Shown: positions 17,158-26,550, counted from the first letter of the stretch. The stretch is 34,328 nucleotides of DNA from Methylomicrobium sp. (GCA_018333785.1 JAGXSU010000143.1:1-34328), one strand, 5' to 3'. Program-made: numbers and translations. Notes: generated by a model not told the origin, from the letters alone.

Positions 17158-18801
17158 TCAGGAAAAAAACTTACCGGCAGTGATCAATGTGTTGACTATG
17201 CCCCAACTCAGAGGAATGCCAACTGCCAGCCAAGCCAGCCAAACTGTTAATGGATGACTTCGGGTGTTGGTATAAACCATTTCATCCGCATCATGGGCGT
17301 GTATTTTTTTATATTCCAGGCGCTTTTCTTCTTCCAGTTCGGCATCCGTCATAAACCACTTGTCATCAACAGGCCGTATCAGCAAATTACAGATCAGGCC
17401 TATCACTAAGAGTCCGGCGAGAATAAGCATGGTCTGGTTGTAAACCTGCTCGCGTGGCAGGCCCAGGCTTAATTGATATTCACGCATGTAGTTGACGACT
17501 ACTGGGCCGAGAATCCCTGCCGTTGACCAGGCCGTCAGCAATCGGCCATGAATGGCACCCACCATTTGTGTGCCGAACAAGTCGGCAAGATAGGCCGGAA
17601 CGGTTGCAAATCCTCCGCCATACATGCTTAAGATCAGACAAAACGCGGCGACAAATAAGGCTTTATTTCCGCTCATTGCCAGTTCCGGAATGCTAATGTA
17701 CAAAAGCCCGCCCAATACAAAAAATACAATGAAGGTCAGTTTTCTGCCCAGCCAATCCGACAAACTGGCCCAGACAAATCGCCCGCCTATGTTGAAGAGG
17801 CTTAATAATGCGGTAAAACCGGCGGCTAAACCGGCAATCGAAGCCAGCTGGGTTTTATCCAGCCCGGTAAAAGGCTTGTCAATACCTATCAGCTGACCGC
17901 CGAATACTTCCTGCAACATCGGCGATGACATACCGATGACGCCGATACCGGCGCTGACATTCATGCATAACACTGCCCACACCAGCCAGAATTGCTTGAT
18001 CTTGAAAACATTTTTCACATGCACATGGCCATGCGTCACCATGCTTTTGTTTTGTTCCGGAATTGGCGGCGTCCATCCTTCTGGTTGCCAGCCGGTAGCG
18101 GGAATCCGGTAACTCAATGCGCCTGCCAGCATGAAGATAAAATAAATGCCTGCCATGGCGATCAGGGTCTGCATGACGCCAACATCGGTTTCGGTCGCAA
18201 AGAACTTCATTAAAGCCGTTGCCAAAGGGGAGCCAATCATCGCGCCCCCGCCGAATCCCATGATAGCCATTCCGGTTGCCATGCCGCGCCGGTCAGGAAA
18301 CCATTTAATCAGCGTCGATACCGGTGAGATATAACCCAATCCCAAGCCTACACCGCCAATCACGCCCGAACCCAACAGCATGATCCAGAATTGATGCAGG
18401 TAAATGCCTAAAGCGGAAAGCAGCATGCCGCCGCACCAGCACAAAGCGCTGACGACACCGGCTTTGCGGGGACCGACATATTCCAGCCAGCCGCCCCAAA
18501 TGGCGGCAGAAGAACCCAACAGCACGAAAAACAGGGTGTACATCCAGCCTAATGTGGCAATACTCCAATCGCAATGGGTAACAAATAGCTCCTGGAAAAA
18601 GCCGACTTCCGGTCCGCATTCAATGCTTTCTTTAATGCCTATTGCCCGCGATAGCGGCAGCCAAAATACCGAAAACCCATACGCCATGCCTATGCATAAA
18701 TGAATTGCCAATGCAGCAGGCGGCACCAGCCAGCGATTAAAGCCCGGTCCGGCAATGGTGTGTTCCTTGGCTAAGAAGCCCGGTGAAGTATTCTGGGTCA
18801 T
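17158..18801 (-). CDS. OFA-family MFS transporter (oxalate/formate antiporter-like)
   Basis: 547 residues from ATG 18801 (MTQNTSPGF). The frame stays open to 19005, but those codons lie in a dispersed intergenic repeat and encode nothing transporter-like. Twelve hydrophobic segments are visible, with MFS signatures: FPDRRGMATGMAIMGFGGG after helix 4 and GGRFVWASLSDWLGRK between helices 8 and 9. The closest family type is the oxalate:formate antiporter group, which carries small mono- and dicarboxylates; the substrate cannot be deduced. After helix 12 there is an acidic/basic tail and an extra hydrophobic segment at the very C-terminus (WLAWLAVGIPLSWGIVNTLI). The latter would make a 13th membrane span and is found in only part of the family. 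The 5-oxoprolinase gene lies upstream on the same strand, but the 346-base repeat-filled gap argues against an operon. Confidence 0.85.
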   Translation of the reverse strand: MTQNTSPGFLAKEHTIAGPGFNRWLVPPAALAIHLCIGMAYGFSVFWLPLSRAIGIKESIECGPEVGFFQELFVTHCDWSIATLGWMYTLFFVLLGSSAAIWGGWLEYVGPRKAGVVSALCWCGGMLLSALGIYLHQFWIMLLGSGVIGGVGLGLGYISPVSTLIKWFPDRRGMATGMAIMGFGGGAMIGSPLATALMKFFATETDVGVMQTLIAMAGIYFIFMLAGALSYRIPATGWQPEGWTPPIPEQNKSMVTHGHVHVKNVFKIKQFWLVWAVLCMNVSAGIGVIGMSSPMLQEVFGGQLIGIDKPFTGLDKTQLASIAGLAAGFTALLSLFNIGGRFVWASLSDWLGRKLTFIVFFVLGGLLYISIPELAMSGNKALFVAAFCLILSMYGGGFATVPAYLADLFGTQMVGAIHGRLLTAWSTAGILGPVVVNYMREYQLSLGLPREQVYNQTMLILAGLLVIGLICNLLIRPVDDKWFMTDAELEEEKRLEYKKIHAHDADEMVYTNTRSHPLTVWLAWLAVGIPLSWGIVNTLITAGKFFS

Positions 18802-18903
18802 GAGGATTGTTGGTTGATTCAGGTTCTTTTTGATTGATAAAGGCTTATTTTCAAGGGGGCATAGCTTAAACCAATCTCTGCATTTTGTGTTCACTTTAGA
18901 AAG

Positions 18904-19024
18904 ACTGTCATACTCGCCGGGAAGCGGGTATCCAGTGCCATGGATGGCTAGCTTCGAACCATCCATGGAGCCTGGATTCGCTGCGCGGTCTAACGGCTCC
19001 GGCAATCCATGCCGGAATGACGGC
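18904..19024. repeat. Full-length copy of the dispersed MITE-like repeat
   Basis: It shares with the minus strand of the 14.7-kb copy the blocks GCCATGGATGGC, CCTGGATTCGCT, GCGGTCTAACG and CTCCGGCAATCC, plus a CCGGAA.GACGG end, in the same order and spacing. The two outer ends are inverted relatives of each other (CTGTCAT... and ...ATGACGG). Confidence 0.7.
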
Positions 19025-19086
19025 CTTAGGTCATGTGAAACTTGAAATCTTACAAAGTAGAACTAATCAGAGCGAAGCATAACAGA

Positions 19087-19120
19087 CCCTCTCCAGCGGG
19101 AGAGGGCAGGGAGAGGGCAG
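19087..19120. repeat. CCCTCTCC/GGAGAGGG palindromic repeat
   Basis: CCCTCTCC (19087-19094) pairs with GGAGAGGG (19099-19106), followed by a second direct GGGAGAGGGC. This is a common type of dispersed repeat. It sits just after the 5-oxoprolinase stop (minus strand) and could act as its transcription end. Confidence 0.55.
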
Positions 19121-19147
19121 TTTGAAATAAGGGAAAAATACTTCTCC

Positions 19148-22100
19148 TTAGCCATTACTGTTAACTGAACCAAAACCGCCGCCGCCCGGTGTTTCGATGA
19201 TTATCTCATCACCCGGATTAACGTGAGTTTCCGCGCAACCGGCCAGCAGCTCTTCGGTTACCTCATTCCGGATAATACGGTTCCCGCCGGTTTTACCTGG
19301 CGAGCCGCCCTGTAAACCAAATGGCGGTTTTATGCGGTGACTGGACAGTATGCCCGTTGTCATCGCTTCGAGAAATTCGATACGCCTGATAACGCCGTCG
19401 CCTCCTCGATAACGGCCATAGCCACCGCTACCGGCTCGAATCGAAAACTCTTTCAACAACACCGGAAATCGCCATTCCAGTATTTCCGGATCGGTGATAC
19501 GCGAGTTGGTCATATGCGTGTGGACGGCATCGGCGCCGTCAAAACCCTCGCCTGCACCTGCTCCGCCGCAGATGGTCTCATAATACTGGTAGCGTTCATT
19601 GCCGAAAGTGACGTTGTTCATTGTGCCTTGCGAGCCAGCCAACACGCCTAATGCGCCATAAAGGGCATCGACAATGTATTGCGAAGTTTCAACGTTTCCG
19701 GCAACAACGGCAGCCGGGTAATGCGGATTGAGCAGGCAGCCTTCCGGAATGCTGATCTTCAGAGGCTTCAGACAGCCTGCATTGAGCGGAATGTCATCTT
19801 GTACCAAGGTTCTGAAGACATACAGCACCGCCGCTTTACAAACCGCAGCCGGTGCATTGAAATTACCGCTCATTTGCAAAGACGTACCGGTGAAGTCGAT
19901 GTGGGCCGAGCTGTGAGTGCGGTCGATAGTGATGTGTACGGCGATTTTTTCGCCCTGATCTAATGCATATTCGAATCGACCCTCATTAAGCCGGGCCAGC
20001 ACAGCACGGACACAGGCTTCGGCGTGGTCTTGCACATGTTGCATATAGGCTGAAATAACAGGCAGCGAATAGGACGCGACCATTGCCGACAATTCCTGTG
20101 CGCCTTTTTGATTGGCGGCAATTTGTGCCTGCAAGTCGGCAATATTCTGATCGGGATTTCGGGCCGGATTCGGATTGCTGTTCAGCCATGCGCGAATTGC
20201 TGTTTCCTGAAAGTGCCCTTGGTCAAGTAGCTTAAGGCCATCGCTGATCACGCCTTCATCGCCGATAGACTGGCTATTGGCAGGCATAGAGCCGGGTGAG
20301 ATACCGCCAACGTCGGCATGATGGCCGCGCGATGCGACAAAAAACAGTAACTGCCGGCTATCTTCGCTAAATACCGGCGTCACTACCGTAATATCGGGTA
20401 GATGCGTGCCTCCCGCGTAGGGTGAATTGAGTAAATAAGCATCACCGGGCAAGAATTGCCCTGCCATTTTTTGCAGCAAGGCTTTGACGCTTTCGCCCAT
20501 CGATCCCAAATGCACGGGAATATGCGGAGCATTGGCGATCAGTTCTCCTGCGGCATCGAACACCGCGCAGGAAAAGTCAAGACGCTCCTTGATGTTGACC
20601 GAGTGAGCGGTGTTTTGCAGCACAAAGCCCATTTGCTCTGCTACCGACATAAAGCGCTTGTTGAAAATCTCCAGTAATACCGGATCAGCACAGGTGTCAA
20701 GCACCCGATCACGTTGCGGTTGTTTGCGGCTTAGCACTAAATCGCCGTTGGCATGCAACACGCCTTGCCAGCCCGGTTCAATCACACTCGTAGAGGTAGG
20801 CTCGATAACGATCGCAGGACCAGCTATGACTGATCCAATCCTCAAACGGCCACGGCTATAAACCGGTGTATCGTGCCAACGGTTCTCGCTGAACATTCGG
20901 CTGATCATTTCGGCTTGTCCGTCGCGGTTTTGGCTGCTGAATACTTTTATATCAAGCGGATTGGAATCGCTTGCGATGCACTCGACTTCCAATGCAGCGA
21001 TCAAGACAGGTCGGTTAGTGTAATAAAATCCAAATTGACGACGGTACTTGGATTCAAAATTGGTCATTAGTGTTTCCGAGTTGTTGTCAAAGTCGATAGT
21101 GAGCGATGTATCGCTACCTTGAAAACGCAGGGCCAGTCGCCATTGCGCGCTGATTTGACGGTCTTGCAAACCTTGCAGATGCAAGGCCGAGCGGCCTTGT
21201 CGTTCCAGTTCGGCCAGATGATTTTTGAGACTTTCGAAACTGGCCGTGTCCCAGGCTTGTTCCAATGCCTGCTCTTTCAGCACGCGAAAATCAGCCAGTC
21301 CCATGCCGTAAGCCGACAATACACCGGCTAGAGGATGCAGCAGCACGGTCTGCATGCCCAGCCGGTCCGCAATCTTGCAGGCATGCTGAGCGCCGGCGGC
21401 ACCATAACAGCACAAGGCGTATTCCGAGAGGTTGTAGCCTTTTTGCACCGAGATTTTTTTGATGGCTTCTGCCATGTTCTCTATGGCAATGGCCAAGAAC
21501 CCTTCGGCTACTTGTTCAGGACTTCGCATGTCGCTTGTTGCGGCATGGATGCGTCCGGCTAATTCGGCAAACTGGTGTTGAACGCAGTCGGTGTCGGGCG
21601 GCAGAGTGCCTTCCGGTCCGAAAACAGCTGGAAAGCAGGGTAGTTTGCCCAGCATCAAATTGGCATCGGTGACTGTTAGTGGGCCTCCTCGCCGGTAGCA
21701 GGCAGGTCCCGGATCGGCTCCTGCCGACTCAGGTCCGACCCGATACCGCAAGCCATCGAAATACAAAATTGAACCGCCGCCTGCGGCGACGGTATGAATT
21801 GTCATCATCGGCGTGCGGATCCGAACACCAGCGACTTCCGTTTCAAACGTTCGTTCGAGTTCTCCCGCATAATGCGCAACATCAGTTGAAGTGCCGCCCA
21901 TGTCAAAGGCAATGATTTTTTTGAGTCCGGCTCGTTTGGCTGCAGCTATTGCGCCGATGATGCCACCAGCAGGGCCCGAGAGGATGCTGTCCTTGCCTTG
22001 AAAGACCGTTGCTTCAATCAGGCCGCCGTTGGATTGCATGAATAACAATTGAGGGGCTTTAGCGTTACCGCCCAAACCGTTCGCAACCTGGGCGACATAG

Positions 22101-22756
22101 CGGTGCAAAAGGGGAGAAAGGTAAGCATCGACTACCGTGGTATCGCCACGTCCGACGATTTTAGGTAAAGGACTGACCTGATGCGATAGCGAAATCTGGG
22201 TAAACCCCACCGCTCTGGCGATTTTGCCTAGCGCGAGCTCGTGCTGCGGATAGCGCCAGGCATGCATCAATACAATCGCAACGGCCCTAATCCCCTGATT
22301 ATAGACTGCTTGCAATTGCCGCCGCGCCTCTTCGGTATCCAGCGCTTGCAGCACTTCACCTTGAGCACTGACGCGTGCAGAGACTTCGATAACAGTCTGA
22401 TAAAGCATGCCGGGCCGACGAATATTCAAAGCAAAAATGTCCGGCCGGTTTTGATAACCGATGCGCAGACAATCTTTGAAGCCGCGATTGACAAGCAAAG
22501 CCACGGTTTCACCCTTGCGTTCCAACAGAGCATTAGTGCCTACCGTGGTACCCATTTTTACGCTATCGATCAGCCCGGCAAGGGGTGCGTCAGCGGGTAA
22601 CTGTAAAATGTCGCGCATACCTTGCAAGGCCGCATCTGAGTAATGTTGTGGATTTTGCGATAACAGCTTTCGCGTGATCAATTGTCCTTCGGGATTACAA
22701 GCGACAATGTCGGTAAAAGTTCCGCCCCGATCGATCCAGAATTGCCAGCCTGCCAT
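19148..22756 (-). CDS. 5-oxoprolinase (ATP-hydrolysing), fused HyuA-HyuB type
   Basis: 1202 residues, similar to eukaryotic and bacterial single-chain 5-oxoprolinases. The N-terminal third is the hydantoinase/oxoprolinase ATPase-like domain ([13 protein letters not shown], then [13 protein letters not shown] with the phosphate-binding glycines). The C-terminal half from about residue 690 is the hydantoinase B domain ([53 protein letters not shown]). The end carries the usual glycine-rich ETPGGGGFG. The enzyme opens 5-oxo-L-proline to glutamate with ATP, which salvages a spontaneous glutamine/gamma-glutamyl by-product. Both halves are intact and in one frame. A related hydantoinase or acetophenone-carboxylase-like activity cannot be excluded from sequence alone, but those enzymes are usually split into subunits. 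Confidence 0.92.
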   Translation of the reverse strand: MAGWQFWIDRGGTFTDIVACNPEGQLITRKLLSQNPQHYSDAALQGMRDILQLPADAPLAGLIDSVKMGTTVGTNALLERKGETVALLVNRGFKDCLRIGYQNRPDIFALNIRRPGMLYQTVIEVSARVSAQGEVLQALDTEEARRQLQAVYNQGIRAVAIVLMHAWRYPQHELALGKIARAVGFTQISLSHQVSPLPKIVGRGDTTVVDAYLSPLLHRYVAQVANGLGGNAKAPQLLFMQSNGGLIEATVFQGKDSILSGPAGGIIGAIAAAKRAGLKKIIAFDMGGTSTDVAHYAGELERTFETEVAGVRIRTPMMTIHTVAAGGGSILYFDGLRYRVGPESAGADPGPACYRRGGPLTVTDANLMLGKLPCFPAVFGPEGTLPPDTDCVQHQFAELAGRIHAATSDMRSPEQVAEGFLAIAIENMAEAIKKISVQKGYNLSEYALCCYGAAGAQHACKIADRLGMQTVLLHPLAGVLSAYGMGLADFRVLKEQALEQAWDTASFESLKNHLAELERQGRSALHLQGLQDRQISAQWRLALRFQGSDTSLTIDFDNNSETLMTNFESKYRRQFGFYYTNRPVLIAALEVECIASDSNPLDIKVFSSQNRDGQAEMISRMFSENRWHDTPVYSRGRLRIGSVIAGPAIVIEPTSTSVIEPGWQGVLHANGDLVLSRKQPQRDRVLDTCADPVLLEIFNKRFMSVAEQMGFVLQNTAHSVNIKERLDFSCAVFDAAGELIANAPHIPVHLGSMGESVKALLQKMAGQFLPGDAYLLNSPYAGGTHLPDITVVTPVFSEDSRQLLFFVASRGHHADVGGISPGSMPANSQSIGDEGVISDGLKLLDQGHFQETAIRAWLNSNPNPARNPDQNIADLQAQIAANQKGAQELSAMVASYSLPVISAYMQHVQDHAEACVRAVLARLNEGRFEYALDQGEKIAVHITIDRTHSSAHIDFTGTSLQMSGNFNAPAAVCKAAVLYVFRTLVQDDIPLNAGCLKPLKISIPEGCLLNPHYPAAVVAGNVETSQYIVDALYGALGVLAGSQGTMNNVTFGNERYQYYETICGGAGAGEGFDGADAVHTHMTNSRITDPEILEWRFPVLLKEFSIRAGSGGYGRYRGGDGVIRRIEFLEAMTTGILSSHRIKPPFGLQGGSPGKTGGNRIIRNEVTEELLAGCAETHVNPGDEIIIETPGGGGFGSVNSNG

Positions 22757-22880
22757 ACCTTAAAAACCTATTGGAAAAAAGTAACGAAGAGTAATGCCTA
22801 AACAGGCCGATAGTATATCGTGCTCAGACCTGGATCTGGCGATTATGAAAGGCCTTATCAAACACAACATCAAAGATGAA

Positions 22881-22954
22881 TAGGATGTGTTGATCAGTGT
22901 GAAGCGCATCAGCATCGTTCGCGATTGATGCGCTTCGTACCTCAGCACATCCTA
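22881..22954. repeat. 74-bp near-palindromic repeat
   Basis: The left arm (TAGGATGTG...GAAGCGCATCA, 22881-22911) and right arm (TGATGCGCTTC...CACATCCTA, 22926-22954) pair over most of their length around a 14-nt centre. The GTAGGATGTGCTGA...GAAGCGCATC form resembles dispersed palindromes common in gammaproteobacterial genomes. It fills much of the divergent gap between the 5-oxoprolinase and leuC (22757-23114), where nothing else is recognised. Confidence 0.7.
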
Positions 22955-23114
22955 CAAATCATACTTATTCTGTGTTGGAAGAGACTCCAAATTGCAAACA
23001 GGATCTCTTTTAGGAGACAATAATCCGTTACGCACGGTTTTACTGTGCATTTTGAATACCCCTAACACGCCATACGCTCGATCTTGAGCCGCTATGCAAG
23101 CTTTGGAATACGCT

Positions 23115-24512
23115 ATGAAAAAGACCATGTATGAAAAAATCTGGGATAGCCATCTTGTCGTTGATGCGGCTGGACAGGCACCTTTGCTCTATGTTGACCG
23201 CCATCTTATGCATGAAGTGACCAGTCCTCAAGCCTTTGAGGGTCTTCGCCTGGCTGGCCGCAAGGTGCGCAACCCGCACAGTATTCTTGCCACGATGGAC
23301 CATTGCGTACCGACTAAAAATCGCGATCTGCCCATTGCCGATCCCATTGCTAAAAAGCAGATCGAAACGATGGCTGAAAATTGCAAGGAAAACGGCCTGA
23401 ACCTGTATGACATGAAAAATCCGAATAACGGTGTCATTCATGTAGTTGTACCGGAACATGGTTTTGTTCACCCCGGCATGGTTGTGGTTTGCGGTGACAG
23501 CCATACGGCAACACATGGCGCTTTCGGCGCACTGGCTTTCGGCATCGGCACGTCAGAGGTCGAGCATGTCATGGCCACTCAAACGCTGCCGCAGAAAAAA
23601 TCCAAAACGATGCAGATTGTGGTCAATGGCGAGTTGTCAAAATACGCTTCAGCTAAGGATATTGCGCTGGCGATTACTGGTAAAATCGGCACAGCAGGCG
23701 GCACCGGTTACGTCATTGAATATACCGGTCCGGCAATCAGAGCGCTGTCGATGGAAGGTCGTATGACGTTGTGCAATATGGCGATTGAAGCCGGAGCTAG
23801 AGCCGGCCTGGTTTCTCCCGATGAAAAAACCTACGACTATATCAAAGGACGCGAGTTTGCTCCATCCGGTGATTATTGGGAGCAGGCACTGGCTTACTGG
23901 AAAACGCTGCCCAGCGATGAAGGCGCGGTATTCGATGCCACTGTCATCCTCGATGCTGCCGATATTGCACCGCAAGTGTCCTGGGGTACATCGCCCGAGC
24001 AAGTGACCGGGGTTGATAGCGTTGTGCCGGATCCTGAAAGTTTTAGTGATGAAAGCAAACGTAAAGCCTGTGAAAGCGCCCTGGCTTATATGGGCTTGAC
24101 ACCAAATACCAAAATAACCGACATTCCTGTCGATCTGGTTTTTATCGGATCCTGCACCAATGGCCGCATTGAAGATTTCCGGATTGCTGCTGATGTGGCC
24201 AAAGGCACTAAAGTTGCCCAAGGTGTCACCGCGATTGCCGTACCCGGTTCTTATCATGTCAAAAAACAGGCAGAAGAAGAGGGGCTGGATAAAATATTTA
24301 TCGATGCCGGTTGGGAATGGCGTGATCCGGGTTGTTCCATGTGTCTGGCGATGAATGGCGACGAACTGACCAAAGGCCAGCGCAGCGCGTCGACTTCAAA
24401 CCGAAATTTTGAAGGCCGTCAGGGTAAAGGTGGACGCACGCATCTGGTGTCGCCGGCAATGGCAGCGGCTGCAGCGGCTGCAGGCCATTTTGTTGATATT
24501 CGCAAACTTTAA
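23115..24512 (+). CDS. leuC: 3-isopropylmalate dehydratase, large subunit
   Basis: 465 residues from ATG 23115 ([13 protein letters not shown]), which matches the E. coli LeuC start and has GGAA 6 bases upstream; the frame extends to 23094 without support. It carries the 4Fe-4S ligands C347 (GSCTN), C407 and C410 (PGCSMC), with the E. coli numbering, and the aconitase-type segments [13 protein letters not shown] and [12 protein letters not shown]. With LeuD it isomerises 2-isopropylmalate to 3-isopropylmalate in leucine synthesis. Members of this family can also handle citramalate in isoleucine synthesis, which matters because the synthase downstream may be of either type. leuD follows 15 bases later. 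Confidence 0.97.
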   Translation: MKKTMYEKIWDSHLVVDAAGQAPLLYVDRHLMHEVTSPQAFEGLRLAGRKVRNPHSILATMDHCVPTKNRDLPIADPIAKKQIETMAENCKENGLNLYDMKNPNNGVIHVVVPEHGFVHPGMVVVCGDSHTATHGAFGALAFGIGTSEVEHVMATQTLPQKKSKTMQIVVNGELSKYASAKDIALAITGKIGTAGGTGYVIEYTGPAIRALSMEGRMTLCNMAIEAGARAGLVSPDEKTYDYIKGREFAPSGDYWEQALAYWKTLPSDEGAVFDATVILDAADIAPQVSWGTSPEQVTGVDSVVPDPESFSDESKRKACESALAYMGLTPNTKITDIPVDLVFIGSCTNGRIEDFRIAADVAKGTKVAQGVTAIAVPGSYHVKKQAEEEGLDKIFIDAGWEWRDPGCSMCLAMNGDELTKGQRSASTSNRNFEGRQGKGGRTHLVSPAMAAAAAAAGHFVDIRKL

Positions 24513-24527
24513 AGACCGGAAAGAATT

Positions 24528-25139
24528 ATGGAACCATACAAAAAACATGAAAGTATTGCTGCCTTGATGAACCGCAGTAACGTCGATACCGACCAGATCA
24601 TCCCCAAGCAGTTCTTGAAAAAAGTCGAACGCAGCGGTTTTGGTCAGCATCTGTTTCACGACTGGCGTTTTAACGACGACGGCAGCGATAATCCCGAATT
24701 CGAGTTGAACAAACCTGCTTTTAAGGGCGCCAAAATTCTGGTAGTCGGCGATAACTTCGGCTGCGGTTCATCCCGCGAACATGCGCCTTGGGCGATTGCC
24801 GATTATGGTTTCAATACCATTATATCCACCAGCTATGCCGATATTTTTTATAACAACTGTTTTAAAAACGGCATCCTGGCAATCAAAACCGATAAAGTTC
24901 AGCTGGACAAATTGATGGCCGAAATCGCCGCCAACGAGGGCGTAAAGTTTGTTGTCGATCTTGAAAACCAGCAAGTGACCACACCCGGCGGTAACGGCTT
25001 TAGTTTTGAGATCGATCCGTTTCGCAAAGGCAATCTGCTCAGTGGACTGGACGACATCGGTTTGACCTTAAAGCATGTTGATAAGATCGATGAGTATGAA
25101 GTCCAGCATAAGTTGGATTTTCCTTGGCTTTGGGCATAG
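24528..25139 (+). CDS. leuD: 3-isopropylmalate dehydratase, small subunit
   Basis: 203 residues, normal for the proteobacterial LeuD. It has the swivel-domain signatures NVDTDQIIPKQFLK, GDNFGCGSSREHAPWA and the ADIFYNNCFKNG segment. A GGAAAG ribosome site lies a few bases upstream of ATG 24528. It forms the heterodimeric isomerase with LeuC, is in one operon with it, and is followed by a hairpin terminator. In many relatives leuB follows directly; here the operon is broken by the 2.1-kb insert region. Confidence 0.97.
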   Translation: MEPYKKHESIAALMNRSNVDTDQIIPKQFLKKVERSGFGQHLFHDWRFNDDGSDNPEFELNKPAFKGAKILVVGDNFGCGSSREHAPWAIADYGFNTIISTSYADIFYNNCFKNGILAIKTDKVQLDKLMAEIAANEGVKFVVDLENQQVTTPGGNGFSFEIDPFRKGNLLSGLDDIGLTLKHVDKIDEYEVQHKLDFPWLWA

Positions 25140-25171
25140 AAACATATTAATCTAAATTCAACTGTGATGGT

Positions 25172-25200
25172 GGGCTGACAAAATCTGTCAGCCCTGTTTA
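25172..25200 (+). terminator. Hairpin terminator after leuD
   Basis: GGGCTGACA (25172-25180) and TGTCAGCCC (25186-25194) form a perfect 9-bp GC-rich stem with a 5-nt loop, then TGTTTA. It ends the leuCD transcript before the accessory genes. Confidence 0.75.
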
Positions 25201-25265
25201 CACTGATTTAGCATAAAAGGGTCGATACCCTTAAAAACTCATAGACTTATGAGCCTTCAATAATC

Positions 25266-25679
25266 ATGGAATTAATCAATATTTCTGAGCCCTCGCTGCT
25301 TATTCGCACTTCAAGGTTGTTTCAAGAAGGAATGTCGGACAATGAACTATACGAAATAACAAGAGGCGTTTGGAAAATTGGTTCTGATCGAGAAAAAGCT
25401 GAGTATGCATTTTGTGTCGCAAATGGCGTTGTACAAGAGATTTATCTAATCCAAAAATGGCAACCAGCTGGCACTACTCCCTATGTAACGAGAGCACAGA
25501 AGGACGCTAATACAAAGGGAAAATGGGAAGGTAGATGGGAGTTTATCGGCAAGATTGCTCCTGACTTAATCCGGAGTAAATACATTAAAAGGTCGGTTAC
25601 TCACTATTTTAATAAAGGGAGTGCTAACCCGATCAACTATGTAAATGTCAAACAAGCGACGGGCCGTAGGCTGGGTTGA
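25266..25679 (+). CDS. Conserved protein of unknown function, possibly PUA/EVE-like
   Basis: 137 residues; not recognised with certainty. After a short helix (PSLLIRTSRLFQ) the protein reads GVWKIGSDREKAEYAFCVANGVVQEIYLI, then a WQPA loop, GRWEFIGKIAP, an RSKYIKRSV strand and a GSANPINYVNV end. This alternation of short strands and aromatic residues recalls PUA-like domains (ASCH/EVE group) that bind modified or structured nucleic acids, but I offer that only as a fold guess. The last eight residues and the stop codon fall in or next to a dispersed palindromic repeat, so the natural C-terminus may have been replaced. No ribosome site is obvious. It is the first gene of the accessory segment that splits the leucine genes. 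Confidence 0.6.
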   Translation: MELINISEPSLLIRTSRLFQEGMSDNELYEITRGVWKIGSDREKAEYAFCVANGVVQEIYLIQKWQPAGTTPYVTRAQKDANTKGKWEGRWEFIGKIAPDLIRSKYIKRSVTHYFNKGSANPINYVNVKQATGRRLG

Positions 25680-25697
25680 ATGCAATGAAACCCAGCG
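25666..25697. repeat. GTAGGCTGGGTT-type palindromic repeat
   Basis: GCTGGGTT pairs with AAACCCAGC around a short loop (GAATGCAATG). The unit is typical of dispersed GTAGG-TGGGTT...AACCCA palindromes. It overlaps the 3' end of the unknown gene and cuts into what remains of the toxin-like frame. Confidence 0.6.
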
Positions 25698-25733
25698 AAA
25701 CCTAAATGGTCAGCGGATTTTAAAGTGAGGTAA
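25689..25733 (+). pseudogene. Possible C-terminal remnant of a DUF4258-type toxin gene
   Basis: A frame open for 14 codons ends with PKWSADFKVR and TAA, three bases before the YgiT-type gene. A Trp-containing basic end of this kind, with this spacing, is common in the small DUF4258 proteins that precede YgiT zinc fingers. Everything upstream has been replaced by a palindromic repeat. The identification rests on position and a short peptide, so it is tentative. Confidence 0.3.
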
Positions 25734-25735
25734 TA

Positions 25736-25951
25736 ATAAAATGCTTTCATTGCAAAGGTAAAATGATCCAAGGTCACTCGCCCTTCAGTGCGGACCGTAA
25801 TGGCTATCATATTTCCTGGGAAGCGGTTCCCGCTTGGGTTTGCACGCAATGTGGGGAAGCGCTTTTTGAAGAAAACGAAGTGAATCATATTCAAAAAGCT
25901 TTAAAGAATATTGATTCTGAAACATTAGCCTTAACACGAAAAATAGCGTAA
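25736..25951 (+). CDS. YgiT-type zinc finger protein (antitoxin-like) with an apparent ATA start
   Basis: 71 residues if read from ATA 25736. This frame gives IKCFHCKGKM at the front and VCTQCGEALFEENEV later, so both CxxC pairs of the MqsA/YgiT zinc finger are present. The only in-frame ATG (25763) would start after the first pair and destroy the zinc site. A GTGAGG ribosome site stands 5 bases before the ATA, exactly where an ATG start is expected (relatives usually begin M-K-C). The initiator seems to have mutated from ATG to ATA. The gene may therefore be silent, or translated weakly from AUA. YgiT zinc fingers are N-terminal halves of antitoxins; this one has no helix-turn-helix. Its toxin partner is missing or reduced to a remnant. 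Confidence 0.7.
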   Translation: MKCFHCKGKMIQGHSPFSADRNGYHISWEAVPAWVCTQCGEALFEENEVNHIQKALKNIDSETLALTRKIA

Positions 25952-25984
25952 CAAAAAATTCAAACCAAGCTTATATACGCAAGC

Positions 25985-26018
25985 GCGTTGGGTTCGGCGA
26001 ACGCTCTGAGCCTACAAC
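25985..26018. repeat. Degenerate GTTGGGTT-type repeat
   Basis: GCGTTGGGTTCGGCGAACGC followed by ...CCTACAAC reads on the minus strand as a diverged version of the GTAGG...AACCCAACGC repeats seen at 25666 and 30405. It lies directly upstream of the DUF4258-like gene. Confidence 0.4.
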
Positions 26019-26045
26019 ACTGATTAACAATTTAAATGTCGATTG

Positions 26046-26282
26046 ATGAAATTTACTCAATACTTCCAATCAATGCGCCAGCGTCCCGATAGGGCGACCA
26101 TTGAGATTGAATGGATTCAACGAGTCATTGAGCAGCCAATAAAAGAGATTGTTCAACAAGATGGAAGAATTCGCCGTTGGGCAGCTATTGAAGAAGCGAA
26201 TGGTAGGTATTTGAGAGTTATACTGCTTTCTGATGGCGAGACTATTCACAACGCATTTTTTGACAGGTCATTTACGCTATGA
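26046..26282 (+). CDS. DUF4258-like small protein (toxin-like partner)
   Basis: 78 residues from ATG 26046 (MKFTQYFQSMRQRPDRATIE); a TTG at 26043 is in frame. The sequence has the family pattern: RPDR, an EWIQRVIEQP helix, DGRIRRWAAIEEANGRYLRVILL and ETIHNAFFDR. Proteins of this type are found throughout bacteria directly upstream of DUF2283 genes, and the pair behaves genomically like a toxin-antitoxin cassette. The fold is thought to be RelE/MqsR-related, but activity is unproven. The stop overlaps the DUF2283 start (ATGA), so the two are coupled. Confidence 0.75.
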   Translation: MKFTQYFQSMRQRPDRATIEIEWIQRVIEQPIKEIVQQDGRIRRWAAIEEANGRYLRVILLSDGETIHNAFFDRSFTL

Positions 26283-26476
26283 AAATAAAATATTTCCAAG
26301 ATACAGATACGTTATATATCGAGTTTCGTACCGTGGATGTGGTCGAAACAAAAGATTACGATGAAGATACTTATATTGATCTCGATGCCAAAGGCAAAGT
26401 GTGTGGCATCACAATAGAACATGCAAAAGAACGTGCTGATATTCCGGCATTCTCTTATGAGCAAATCGCGGCTTAA
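26279..26476 (+). CDS. DUF2283 protein (antitoxin-like partner)
   Basis: 65 residues with the complete DUF2283 pattern: MKIKYFQDTDTLYIEF, an acidic segment (VETKDYDEDTYIDLDAKGKVCGITIE) and a short C-terminal helix. It is an acidic protein paired with the basic upstream protein through an ATGA overlap, which fits an antitoxin role (inference). Intact and of normal length. Confidence 0.85.
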   Translation: MKIKYFQDTDTLYIEFRTVDVVETKDYDEDTYIDLDAKGKVCGITIEHAKERADIPAFSYEQIAA

Positions 26477-26550
26477 AGCCGGAAAGGTTTCTCGTTAATT
26501 GCCTGAATTCTTAGGTAATTTAGACGGCGCATAGAAAATAATCCAAAATC

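Noticed and set aside
18802-19005. N-terminal extension of the OFA transporter frame
   Set aside because: These codons lie in a dispersed non-coding repeat; the MTQNTS start at 18801 gives a normal MFS N-terminus.
19337-22643. Many plus-strand frames inside the 5-oxoprolinase gene
   Set aside because: Shadows of a 1202-codon gene with all domain motifs intact on the minus strand.
22760-22948. 62-codon minus-strand frame upstream of the 5-oxoprolinase
   Set aside because: It crosses the palindromic repeat and shows no protein-like composition or ribosome site.
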